Assembly: GCA_028023455.1 (NCBI GenBank)
Contig: JAQFVV010000187.1
Coordinates: 498,001 to 562,000 of the forward strand
Length of the DNA stretch: 64,000 bases
Direction: 5' to 3'
DNA from: Epiperipatus broadwayi
Taxonomy: Eukaryota; Onychophora; Udeonychophora; Euonychophora; Peripatidae
The notes below the pieces were generated by a model, which saw nothing but the letters and a program-made list of their open reading frames with translations, had not been told where the DNA came from and did no database searches. The translations under genes were made by a program, and so were the position numbers. Below, piece by piece: positions 44,741-55,285 of this stretch (within the stretch, counting starts at the first letter, position 1; the number at the start of each line of letters is the position of its first letter).

Positions 44741-45430
44741 TAAATCTATTTTACGTAAATTCATGATATTTTGATGAGGGTTGAGCTATAATTTGTTGTT
44801 GTTTATCTGATTCATTTATTCCATAACCTTGGCGTATTAACCACACCAACCAAATTTCATGTGCTAAGTGCTCAATTCTGTACCGAATATTTATATTCAT
44901 TTATGTAACTTCCAAATGATCTATTTAAGTAATCTGCTGAGTCGCACAATTGCAGATTAGACCACAAGCAGACTTGTAATAATGATTGTATAGACAGTTA
45001 CCACACACATATATTTTGTTTACTTTATAATTATCAAACTATCGTATTTAATTGTTTAATAAATTTATATTATATCATCTGTTATAGTATTTTGCTATTC
45101 CTTGCCCGAATCTCTATCTTTAATTATTTGATTTAATTACACTACCCCCCCCCTTATTAATGAAATCTCATTAATTATTATCAGTTAGACTCGTTTGTTT
45201 CACATTGCCCTGGATATTATTATTGGTATGATTATTAATTGGCATTAGGCAATAATGTGTACCATTGTTTAGTTCATTGATAAGCCATAAATTGCTTATT
45301 ATTATTATCATTAAGTGAATGGTGAAGAATTTATTAATTAATAATTATCCAACTAATGCTCAATAATTTATCTTTTTTTCTAGTGGCCAAATTGTAGTTA
45401 TAGTCAGAGCATTTCATAATTGTTATATTT
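44741..45430. other. Unassigned sequence
   Basis: AT-rich, with TTATTA-type microsatellites near 45200-45320 and a C10 tract near 45147. It may be the left continuation of repeat family Y, but similarity to 33-34 kb is only clear beyond 45600. Confidence 0.3.
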
Positions 45431-45720
45431 CTTTGCAATTATTAGTCAGTTACCTTAGTATAGCTGATTTTAAATCTCTTTGCTCTTCTTGTTCTCATTG
45501 TTGTGACTGGAGTAATGGAAAGCTTGGTAGTATCCTCAAAAGCATTGCTCATATAGTCATAGTCCTTGGAACACAGGTAAATAGGTTAATATTTAGTATT
45601 ATTCCAGTCTTGTGTATCTTGCACATGGTACATTGCTATACTTTTGCTTGGATTTTTAGGTTATGTTGAATGAACACACGATTTTGACCGGTACAATACA
45701 TTAATACCTTTTTTAAAAAA
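45431..45720. repeat. Repeat family Y copy
   Basis: The segment 45606-45710 matches 34425-34530 with about 70-75% identity by eye, including a conserved GACCGG(C/T)ACA phrase near its right edge. A frame at 45433-45669 has no recognised domain and is not called. Confidence 0.5.
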
Positions 45721-45849
45721 ATTTCATTAATCAATGATCCCTTCCCATTAAGGACATTACAACCTTGAAATACATGCTTTCTGTTAGTAAAAATGTAATA
45801 CAATTCCATTGTATCTTCATTTGAATGTGTCCATTATATATATTATTTT

Positions 45850-46390
45850 TCTCAAAGATATAATTTATAATATACAGTTTGTTTTTTACTGTAAAACTTC
45901 ACAAGTCTATTTTCTCTCTTGTTATTGTCAAAAACTGTTTTTCCCACAGCACTTTCACTTTTCATTTGTTTACCAATTTGGGCATTAAATTCTTCCATGA
46001 TAATTATAAAATGTTCGATCTGATCAAAAACATTTTGTACATTCATATAAATATCCTCCAATTCTTTGTTGGGCATAAACCTGAATTATTTGCATTTGAT
46101 ATCTTCTTTTAATTTGAATAACTAATCTTGCCACTCTGTCTGATATACCGTCAATCTCCACAATGTTATTCTTTCATTTTTAATTTATAATGAATCCCAT
46201 TTCACTTAAACCTTCAATACTTGTGATTTTACAGTAAAGTACATATCCAAGAATTTCCCATTTAATATTAAATAGTTCTTCCAATTGATGCAATCTTTCT
46301 TCACTTGAATGTGATTGCAGCTCAGGTTTGCAATCAAAGGATTCATTCTTTGCCTTTATTCATCAACCACAGTCATACCTAAATAAAAAG
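45850..46390 (-). pseudogene. RTE LINE fragment, copy 3 (endonuclease part)
   Basis: The minus strand encodes a decayed version of the RTE endonuclease: D-I-Y-M-N-V-Q-N-V-F-D-Q, then I-I-M-E-E-F-N-A-Q-I-G-K-Q-M-K and S-A-V-G-K. This corresponds to the V-M-G-D-F-N-A-R-I-G-Q-K-M-K region at 26.65 kb. The catalytic D of the GDFNA block is changed to E, and stops interrupt the upstream part to about 46390. Confidence 0.75.
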
Positions 46391-47466
46391 TTATCATTGA
46401 TTGGCAATTCAGTTCTACAGCTGGAGGATACTTAGCACTCTCTACCTATTTTATAACTTTCTGGAAGGCCATGATTTAGTTTTATTTGTTATGATTGTAA
46501 ATATTTATTTAAAAAAGAAAGATCATTCATACATATATTCACTCTGCTATCAAGTAACTCTGTTGTTGTTTCAGTTAAAAATTATTAGGCAATTGGGAAG
46601 AAAGATCATAAGGTTTTTTGATCTTAATGTCAGAAATAAAAAAAACAGTAAATTCACTACATTCATTGATACATGTTGATGTACAGCCTGTCAATGTTCA
46701 TTAGCCATATAATCATATAGTAATAACAGAAGCAGTGACAAGAATGTGGAGATTGGACTTTAGAAATTTATCCTGCACATTTTTTTTTAGGTCTTAAAGA
46801 GAAGTGAAAAAGTTTCATTCCAGATAACAACAAATTCCTTTCTGAAGCTCTTATTTATATATTTTTAAATATTTTCATGGACTTAAGGTGTAAATGTTGA
46901 AATTATAGTGAGAATTTTCCATATGGTAAACAAGAATAAATATTTAATTATAATATAAGCAAGTAACTACCAATTAAAATCAGTAATATAAATTGAAGTA
47001 CCTGATCCAGTAATTAATAATATTTCTTTGATTTTATTGATGGATATGAAAAAAACAGTCATTTATTATTTTGCATTCAAGATTATATATGATAGTAAAT
47101 CACCTTAGAATATTTTTTTTATGTGGAATTTGAAAATTCACATTTTTTTTTTCTGTATCACCATTAGTATTAGTAATTTTGACTACTGATTTCAATTGGC
47201 TGTTGCCTGATTAGATCACAGAGAAAGATTTTTTCTAGTTTAATGCACAGAAAATTTCCATTATAATTTTAGTGTTTATATTTTAAATCCATGAAAATAT
47301 TAATTTAATATATGTAATTTAATTATTGATAAAGATATGAATCTTCAAATTCTCACACTTAAAAAAGTATCATTTATATGTCACCTTGGGTGCTAAGCTA
47401 AAAATGGCTGTCTTTTATGTTTTCCTGAAAGTTTGTGATGATGGTATTTTAATTGTATTTATATAT
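46391..47466. other. Intron sequence
   Basis: AT-rich; no exon or named element recognised. Part of 46400-46700 may be RTE 5' leader on the minus strand: the phrase near 46610 resembles the leader at 55500-55600. Confidence 0.35.
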
Positions 47467-47977
47467 TGGCCTATTTCCATAATATAATTTTAAGTATTGA
47501 ATGTCTTTAGAAAAAAATAACTTTATTTAAATTTTCCAATTACATTCAACTGTATTAGTAATAGCACACATGTTAGTATATGCACAATGTTTCATGTGGT
47601 TTTATTTTCCTCTCCAGATGTTGCTGGCCTGACTAGTAACAGTATTAGCATGGGAATAGAACATGGACCCTTCGATTCTTGAATATTGAATTTTAAGGTA
47701 ATGCTCTAACCAAATTTCCATCCTGCCAGTTGATTACAGCATTACCTTAAAATTCAATATTCAACAATCTAAGGGTGCAGTTTCTATTCCCATGCTATTA
47801 CTGTTACTGGTCAGGCTAGCAACACCTGAAGAAGAGAGAATAATACCTCTCGAAACATTGTGCATATATTAACCTGTGTGCCTTTACTAATACAATAGAA
47901 TGTAATTAGAAAATTTTAATAAAGTTAAATTTTTCTAAAGACCTTCAATACTTAATATTAGATGATGGAAATAGTCC
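47467..47977. repeat. Long foldback, about 510 bp
   Basis: GGCCTATTTCCAT (47468) pairs with the inverse GATGGAAATAGTCC near 47964-47977, and pairing continues inward to ACCTTAAAATTCAATATTC at about 47750. Arms are about 240 bp, with indels. The inner part includes TATTAGCATGGGAATAGA and its inverse TCTATTCCCATGCTATTA. Confidence 0.8.
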
Positions 47978-49402
47978 TTTACATGCTTCCATTTGGATTA
48001 TTGAGTTTAATTGCCAGTTACCTGGTTACATCATAGCTGAAGTTTATTCCATTCAATACATAAAAAATTCCTATTATAATTTTAATATTTATATATAAGT
48101 ACATTCATAATTGTAGTAATTTACCTTGTTTCTAATGTTTAATCTAAAATCAATGCATGTCAATACCACTCTTAACTTCAATACAAAATGTTAAAGTAAG
48201 TCTTCATAAGACATCATGTTTTCACTTAATGCAAACCATTATCTTATCAGTTATATTAGGAATATATTGCTTTGCTTAAATCACTTTTGTCAGTTTGGAA
48301 ATTGCTATCTCTGATAATGCTGAAAACAAAGCATTACGTTACTAGGATTGCATTTGTTCTTTGGCAATACAGTTATAATGATAACACTAATTGCTATATT
48401 AGTTTGAGATTAAAAACTACAAAAAATGATAAATAGATTCTTTACAATCACATACATCATGCATAAAAACTAATTTATTTTTATATACAAACAGTTAATA
48501 ATATTCAAATATTTCACAATATGAAAAGTATAAATAGACAATGTGTATAATTAAAAGCGAAAGAAAACTTGTATGCATATTCTTTACAAAATGTAAAATA
48601 TAAAATATTTATTAGCTTGTATTAATATATTCACTAATAATTTTGTTATACCTTTATATTTAAAAATATTACAGAAGTCTCAAGATAAAATTTAATACAA
48701 TTTATTAAATTTAAAGTTTTGATTATAACTCAGAAATGGTGTAGATAAATATACTAAGTTTTAATAAATAAAATTAAACAACAATAAATAAATTCATAAA
48801 AGAATCAATAATGCAACAATAAATATATTCATAGATAGAGTAAATTATGAAATATAGGTCTCTACAAATTAGACAAAAACTGTTAATGAGTTTGACAAAG
48901 AAGAAAGTAAATTTAAATTTTAATAATTTATTATTAATATTTATTAAGTATTTTTGACTATTATATATAATAAATTATTTTCACAATAAATTAATAAAAG
49001 GCACTTAAATGTTCTCATTCATAAGTTTAATAGATCATGTTCAATGTTTTCAGGTATTACTTATAGCAATTATCTTTTAAGTCCAGTATCATAAAATTAT
49101 TACACTTTTCATTATAAGAGAGATGTCTCAGATCTTAAAATGCTTTTATTTTTATATATGAATTCATAATATTATTAAAATACATTGTATATATTTTAAG
49201 CTTTTTTTAAATTAGTATACAAATAAAAAATCTAAATAACTGGCATGATTATTTTGGAATTCATTCCATCACTATATAGATAAGATTAAGCTAAGTGTTA
49301 ATAATCTAATGAATTTATTAAAACTATATTTTTAACTCTTAATAACTTAAGATAATATAATTAATTAGAATTTAATATTATTTTATATATATACATATTA
49401 AG
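47978..49402. other. Intron before the 49.4-kb exon
   Basis: AT-rich noncoding sequence dominated by short A/T phrases. Nothing else recognised. Confidence 0.3.
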
Positions 49403-49505
49403 GATCTTGAAAAAATTATTTATTTTTGCAATAAAATGGAGGAGGAACTCAAAATTTCCCCATTATTATATGCAGTAGAGGCAGCTATTTTAAAGAATAA
49501 TGAAG
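49403..49505 (+). CDS. LRPPRC: LRPPRC internal exon
   Basis: A 103-bp exon of 34 codons plus one base, with acceptor ATATTAAG and donor GAAG|GTAGGG. The peptide D-L-E-K-I-I-Y-F-C-N-K-M-E-E-E-L-K matches the LRPPRC segment V-E-K-L-T-D-Y-C-K-K-L. Its second half ends in A-A-I-L-K-N-N-E, corresponding to the family's C-A-L-L-A-N. It leaves in phase 1 and the exon at 49581 enters with two bases. It sits about 11 kb after the previous exon, across an intron holding a LINE, the TRIM-like element and two foldbacks. Confidence 0.83.
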
Positions 49506-49580
49506 GTAGGGAATCTTTTTTTTTTTTTTAATGATAATTTATTATTTCCATTATGGTAATTATTGATTAATTCTTTTCAG

Positions 49581-49618
49581 AGTTATTTTTGGGACTTCTC
49601 TACGCTTTAAAAAACAAG
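49581..49618 (+). CDS. LRPPRC: LRPPRC microexon
   Basis: A 38-bp exon: two bases that complete a Glu codon, then L-F-L-G-L-L-Y-A-L-K-N-K. Acceptor TTCTTTTCAG, donor AACAAG|GTATTT. It is separated from the 49403-49505 exon by a 75-bp intron, much shorter than the others. It corresponds to the A-L-M-K-A-V-K-E helix of LRPPRC. No following exon could be identified in 49.7-64 kb, so the rest of the protein (most of its length) must lie to the right of the window. Confidence 0.75.
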
Positions 49619-49659
49619 GTATTTTAATATTTTATGTATATGCATATATATTTAATGAT

Positions 49660-50215
49660 TAATATAAATTAATTAATAAATGGGATCACTTTTATATATA
49701 TGAAGTTAAATCCATATGTGTGGCAGACAACCATAACCAATGGCAAACCTATCCAAGCTAGTATTAATCAAAAGGGGGCCTTCCCTTGATCAATCACTCA
49801 TGTTGTTATGTATGAGCTAGTAGCTGGATATTATCGCTTTAAGAATACACTTCTTTCATCTCAATTGAAATTAAGACTCTCCCATCAGCAAGTCAATTTA
49901 AATTTAAATACGACTTGCTGATAAGAGAATCTTAATTTCAGTTGGAATGGAAAAAATGTTGTTAAATATTGTATCTCTACTCTTATAATTATAATATCCA
50001 GCTACTAATTCATACATAATAATGTGACTGATCTAAAGAATGCCTTTTTTTGATTAGTAGTAGCTTGGACATGTTTTCCATTATTTTCATTCTGCCTACA
50101 GAATCGGTTGTGATTGATTTCTGGATATCAATACATTTTGTCTAAAGATTTAACTTTCATATATATAATAGTGATCCCATTTACTAATTAATTTACATGT
50201 ATGTATTCCATTTGG
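49660..50215. repeat. Long foldback, about 550 bp
   Basis: AAATTAATTAATAAATGGGATCAC on the left is inverted as GTGATCCCATTTACTAATTAATTT on the right; pairing continues through ATATGAAGTTAAATC and the GCTAGTAGCTGGATATTAT phrase to a hairpin near 49910. Small indels throughout. It begins about 40 bases after the 49581-49618 exon. Confidence 0.78.
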
Positions 50216-50740
50216 CTGATAAATTAATTTCACTCTGAATTATCAACAATGTTGACAAATGTATGCTTATAAACATCAGAGCTTCTAGGAATAGGTGGAT
50301 TTATTCTACTCTTAATCTTTTGTTCAATATTTAGAGTGTCTTTAATTCATAGATTGGGGGAGAATGATTTAATCCCCTTGCTTATATTTACATTGATTTA
50401 TGTTTAATTTAAAGTTTATTTATATATATATATATATTACTCGTTGCACCTATATAAAAAGTATTAGAGATATATCTTCTAATTAAAAATGATTAATAAT
50501 CTTTTGTGTTTTTTTTTTAAAATACATTATTATAAATAATTTGCTAGCTAAAAAATTTAAACTTATAAAGTAAAATTGTGTGATGTATAAGCATCAGCCA
50601 GTCATAAACTCCAGATGAAAAAAAGAGATAGAAAAGAAAAAATAATAATGTGTTAGAGATAAGTTTTGAGGTGACTATATAAACCAATCCATGTATTAAC
50701 ACATAATTCCACATATATCAAATGCTGCTCCTTTAGTATC
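50216..50740. other. AT-rich spacer
   Basis: Contains a (TA)n microsatellite near 50425. No gene. The right edge joins sequence found again after the LTR element at 54071, giving the empty site AGTATC|CTATT|TAATAC. Confidence 0.45.
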
Positions 50741-50745
50741 CTATT

Positions 50746-51462
50746 TGATATGTATGTGTATTCTTAAATGCACATATATATATAGGTATAAACTTAATGA
50801 GAAAAAAGTAATAAATTTAAATAAATTAAAGAATTTTAAAAGACTGATTCTTTTAAAATAGTAAGAAAAAGATGTATAACTTTTAAGATTAGAAAAATAT
50901 TATTTTCTAAAAGTAATAACAGTTTAATTAATGTGAGTAGAATACGTCATTAATGAAATAAAACAATTAAAGGAATGATTTCCTTTATAAAATAAATGAT
51001 AAACTAAAAAATAACTCCTTAATTACAGTCAGAGAGATAACGATTTAAATTCTTGTATGGAGTAGTGAAATGAAGAATCATCTGAGCAGATCGACTGGAA
51101 TACGAACCAATCAACTTCAGGGATTGAAATAATTAATGCCTTAGTATGAATCGGATCAAGAAGACTTCACTTGATTCTTGGAGCTTCACCTGTGCACACG
51201 GACATAAGCTGGAACAGAACATCTCTCTTGACACAGGGACCTCAAGTGCAGAGAGCTGGTCTTCGGATATGGGAACAGCTAGTTAGGACTCTTACAGGTC
51301 ATATTGATCTACATTATTATTTATGTACACTTTCGGGCCTTATATAAAATAATCATATGTATGTAAATAGTTGAAATACTATTAATTATCAGTCATTAAA
51401 TTATCTAAATATTAACTGTGTAGTGGTGTTTTGTATTTTAGGAAAGTGCAGTCTTAGATTAG
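50746..51462 (+). repeat. 5' LTR
   Basis: About 717 bp. Shares GAATACGTCATTAAT, AACCAATCAACTTCAGGGATTG and TTATCTAAATATTAACT with the 3' LTR. The right edge is set by loss of similarity after CTTAGATTAG; the exact last base is uncertain. Confidence 0.8.
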
Positions 51463-51476
51463 GTAGGCATAATAAT

Positions 51477-51505
51477 TGGTGCAGTCACAGTCTTGATTCG
51501 AACCC
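51477..51505 (+). other. Putative primer-binding site
   Basis: TGGTGCAGTCACAGTCTTGATTC begins about 14 bases after the LTR. Its first ten bases equal those of the TRIM element's primer site. A GATTCGAACCC phrase follows and looks like a tRNA T-arm complement, but the spacing from TGG is too long for a standard match. Confidence 0.45.
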
Positions 51506-51552
51506 TTAATCAATATTAAACGGTTAAATTTAGGTAAAGGAATGATTAGGTA

Positions 51553-52271
51553 ATGCAAGTAGCAATTAGTGAACTTGGCATCAGTGAGGCAAGTAGTTGG
51601 CCCCTATATGTTCAACATGTGGAAAAATACTTATTCATTAATAAAGTTAAAGACGATAAATATAAGATTGCTTCATTATTATGCTTTTCTGGGAAAAGAG
51701 TTATTGAGATAGCCAACAGGCTCACTGAGCCTCTAACTCCTGAAGATTATACATATGATCAAGTTAAAGAGTGTTTGTCAGATCACTTTAATCACCAACT
51801 CTCTAAGTATGTTGCTAGACTACAATTCCATGCCCAGAACCAAGGTTGGAATGAAAGTATAAAAGATTATGATAGTGCTCTACATAATCTAGCAATGAAT
51901 TGCGTCTATGGATCATTCCTAAACGAAGTCCTTCTGGAACAATTTTTAACTGGTATGCATAATGATAATTTATGGCAACAATTATTGGCCATTGGCATTT
52001 AAATTTAATAGAGGCTATAAAACATGGCATAGCTTATGAACTCGTGCTTGATCAATCTCGAAAATTTGCCAAGTTTAAGAGCAATAGCAAATTGCAAACA
52101 GATGTTTGTAAAACCATAAAGAAAGAATTGTCTAAGAGTAATGAGAATAATGCTAACAGTAAAAACTCGTTTACATGTTTTTGTTGTGGGAAAAAGGACC
52201 ACAAAGTCAGCAACTGTTTTCACAAAAGAGAATGTTGCAAAAAGTCTAAAAAAAGGGGCACATGGAAATAA
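51553..52271 (+). pseudogene. Gag of Ty3/Gypsy-like element
   Basis: 51553-52002 encodes a 149-residue capsid-like segment (S-S-W-P-L-Y-V-Q-H-V-E-K-Y, then L-L-C-F-S-G-K-R and a Y-D-Q-V-K-E-C-L helix). After a frame change, 51972-52271 continues and holds a zinc knuckle C-F-C-C-G-K-K-D-H-K-V-S-N-C (C-x2-C-x4-H-x4-C) and a Lys-rich tail. This layout is usual for Gypsy-type gag, which packages element RNA. Frameshifted near 51990, so not functional as one protein. Confidence 0.75.
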
Positions 52272-52349
52272 TGTGTAAACAAAAACTTAATGATCCCAGC
52301 AAGGAAAATAATAATTATAAATGTTCATGTCAGAACCAGGCAATTCAGC

Positions 52350-53340
52350 ATACCAATATTTAAAAAATGTTCACCAATGATGACAAAATAATGTTAAAAC
52401 TAAAAATAGGTGATCAGCCTATTGCCATGGAGGTCAAAAGTTGTGACTGAATATTCATTGATATCAGTCCACAATTGGTATACTCTTACTTTCAAGTGAA
52501 GGACAAGATCCATTATCCAAAAAACTGACCTAAAGGCATTAGGTATAAACGGTAATGCCTTTAGAATAAACGGCGTAGTTGAAGCACCAATATGTGAAAG
52601 TCAGGACTAATTAATGTACTACTACTACATGTAGTACATGTCCCTATCAACCCCATATTATTAGGACAAGACTGGTTCAGCTAAATGGGAGTAAAAATAA
52701 CAATTACAAAAAAAATTAATATTCCCAACAGAAAAAAGCTTTCCTATGGGATTAAGATGAATTTGAGCAAAATAGATATGCTGAGAGAGAAAAAAAACCT
52801 TTCCAGGAGCTAGTAATTAACAAAATCAGGTCAGAGATGATCCATGATGATCAGAAACATAAGGAAATGAATTACAAAGGTATAATAAAATCAAGAGTAA
52901 AACATAAAATTATTGCTCATTGCACAGCTGAAGACAACAGCTGCCAATGGATTATGAAGTAGGTTCGAGTAGGTTGGCCAAAGCAACTTCCACTTTTCTT
53001 CACACTGAACTATGGAATGCCTGAAAAGAACTGTCAGTACGCAATAGCTGCATTATAAAAGATGATTGTACGCTGATATTAGTTAAGGGTAAGCAGCATA
53101 CAGTAAAGTGGCTGCATAATAGTCAGCAAGACAGCGGCAGGGAAAAATCTCTAGTCCTTAGTGATATCTGATGACCATAGACATGAGGAAAAATAAAAAA
53201 TAATGATAGTGATTTACAAAGAAGTACATTTCCAAAGAATGCTCAGAGTTGGAACATAATTCACAACAGTGTGCTAAAAAAAAAAAGACTCCCATATTTT
53301 AATAACTCATAGTAAGTTCAGAGATTAAAATCTCATCTCT
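52350..53340 (+). pseudogene. Protease remnant and deleted pol
   Basis: Near 52372 a phrase matching F-T-N-D-D-K-I-M-L-K-L-K, and near 52650-52680 the phrase I-L-L-G-Q-D-W-F resembling the L-L-G-x-D-W end of Gypsy proteases, appear with stops between. No RT motif (YxDD/FxDD) was found up to the 3' LTR. The interval is too short for a complete pol, so RT to integrase were deleted. Confidence 0.55.
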
Positions 53341-53357
53341 GAATTTGGGGGAAGTAA

Positions 53358-54070
53358 TGATATATATTTGTATCCTTGAATGCATATACATATGTAGGTA
53401 TAAACTTAATGAGAAAAATTAATAAGTTTAAATAAATCAAAGAATTTTAAATGACTGATTCTTTTAAAATATTAAGTAAAAGATTTATAACTTTTAAGAT
53501 TAAAAAAAGATTATTTTCTAAAAGTAATAACAGTCTAATTAATGAGAGTAGAATACGTCATTAATTAAACAAAACAAAGGAATTTGAGTTTAGGTTTCTT
53601 TTATAAGATAAATGATAAACTAAAAAATAACTCATTAATTAAAGTCAGAGAGATAATTTAAATTCTTCTATGGAGCAGTGAAATGAAGAATTACCTGAGC
53701 TGATAGATTGGAGTACGAGCCAATCAACTTCAGGGATTGAAACAATTAATGCCTCAGTACAAAGGGATCAAGAAAACTTTACTTGATTCTTGGGGCTTCA
53801 TCTATTCACACAGACATAAGCTGGAGCACAATGTCTCCCTTGACACAGAGACTTCAAGTGTGGAGGGCTGGCCTCCAAATGTGGGAACAGCCAGTTTTTA
53901 CAGGTCGTATTGATTTACATTATTATTTATATATGCCTTTGGGCCTTATTATATAAAATAATCTATGTATGTAAATAGTTAAAACGCTATTAATTATTGG
54001 TCATTAAATTATCTAAATATTAACTATGTAACGGTGATATATATTTTTGGGAAGTGTCCTCTTAGATCAG
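53358..54070 (+). repeat. 3' LTR
   Basis: About 713 bp, starting TGATATATATTTG and ending CTTAGATCAG before CTATT. It carries several substitutions and indels relative to the 5' LTR (for example an 11-base insert near 53585). Confidence 0.8.
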
Positions 54071-54075
54071 CTATT

Positions 54076-55285
54076 TAATACCTCAGATACAGATTTTTAA
54101 TTTCTTCTAATCCTCCTTTGTACTTTCTTTTTATTCCTATCTTCTCAATCAAAGTAATCAATATTGCATATTATTAATGTCTTTGAGGTAATTTTTTATA
54201 ATGTAAATGAGATCCACTTCTTTCATGAATGCCTTGCTGTAGTTTACCATAAAATGCCTTTTTTTTTTTTTAGGTAATCTGATACTGCTCATTCACTTCA
54301 CATGTCCAATCCAATGAAAATGTGAATTTTCAATAATAGATTATACATTAACATCCAGCTAACTGAAAAACATATCAATTGCTTTTATGATCTTGCTATC
54401 ATATTTTTAAAATCTTATGGATATATATAGTATATAAAAAAGAAAAATTGTAAGATTATTTTAAAAAAAAATGAAAAAACTATATATATTTTTCATTATG
54501 ATATATCTTCAAGAAATAATAAATTTTATTATGTATTCTTTCTTCAGGCATTTATTATTTTGATCCATACCATAATTTATTATATACTGTACAGTATATG
54601 ATATCCACAATTCAGTTCAATGTCATACCAGTAGTTTATAATTGCTTAAATATGACTTTAAAAAAGATGGTTTCAACTTTTTCTAGTTTGTCTAAGATGA
54701 TAAAAAGACAACATATATTTAAACAATCACAAACAAGTGCAAAATTTCAATTAATTAAAATCTTAAGAAAATGCCTATTTAAATGGCTTAAAGTTAAACT
54801 CTAAGGGCAGGTAAATAATTACTCCTTTTAGCTATCTTGTAAAACACACTCTTTCCCGATAACTCTACCTATATAGAAAATATGCATGCATAAGAAATAT
54901 GCAAAGAGCACATTCTGATATTCACATATCCAGTTAGCATTATGTTTAAGATGACAAATTAAAATTGTTACCTCCTATTTCATCAATTATTATAAAGTTA
55001 AAATTGGTTATATATACAGATCTGACCAAAATAGAGAGTAGATATGGAAAATTTGTATTAGGTATGTATTATTAAGAAGTCTACAGTAAAGATCATAATA
55101 TAATAGCACAGTCAATAATTTAAAGTAGTATAATATCTTCAATAATGATAAGAGGCTCCTAATGTAGTGATAGTGCCTTTTTCTAGGCCCATTATGTGAG
55201 GTTTACATCTGGGCAAGAGAAAACTTTAAAAAATTTTAGAATTGACAAGTTTAGAATTTTAGAATTACTAACTAATCATCGACCA
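54076..55285. other. AT-rich spacer
   Basis: No exon or element recognised. The frame at 54598-54804 has low-complexity composition and no domain. Confidence 0.3.

Larger units (their letters stand above)
50746..54070 (+). mobile_element. LTR retrotransposon with gag, pol largely deleted
   Basis: LTRs at 50746-51462 and 53358-54070 are direct repeats of about 715 bp beginning TGATAT. They are flanked by the 5-bp target duplication CTATT (50741-50745; 54071-54075). A purine tract (TTGGGGGAAG) precedes the 3' LTR. The 1.9-kb interior has a gag frame, a zinc knuckle and a protease remnant but no recognisable RT, RNase H or integrase. The LTRs differ visibly, so the insertion is old. Confidence 0.85.

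Noticed and set aside
54598-54804. Small plus-strand frame with Lys/Ser/Phe-rich peptide
   Set aside because: No homology and no splice sites at suitable phases to be an LRPPRC exon; likely chance.
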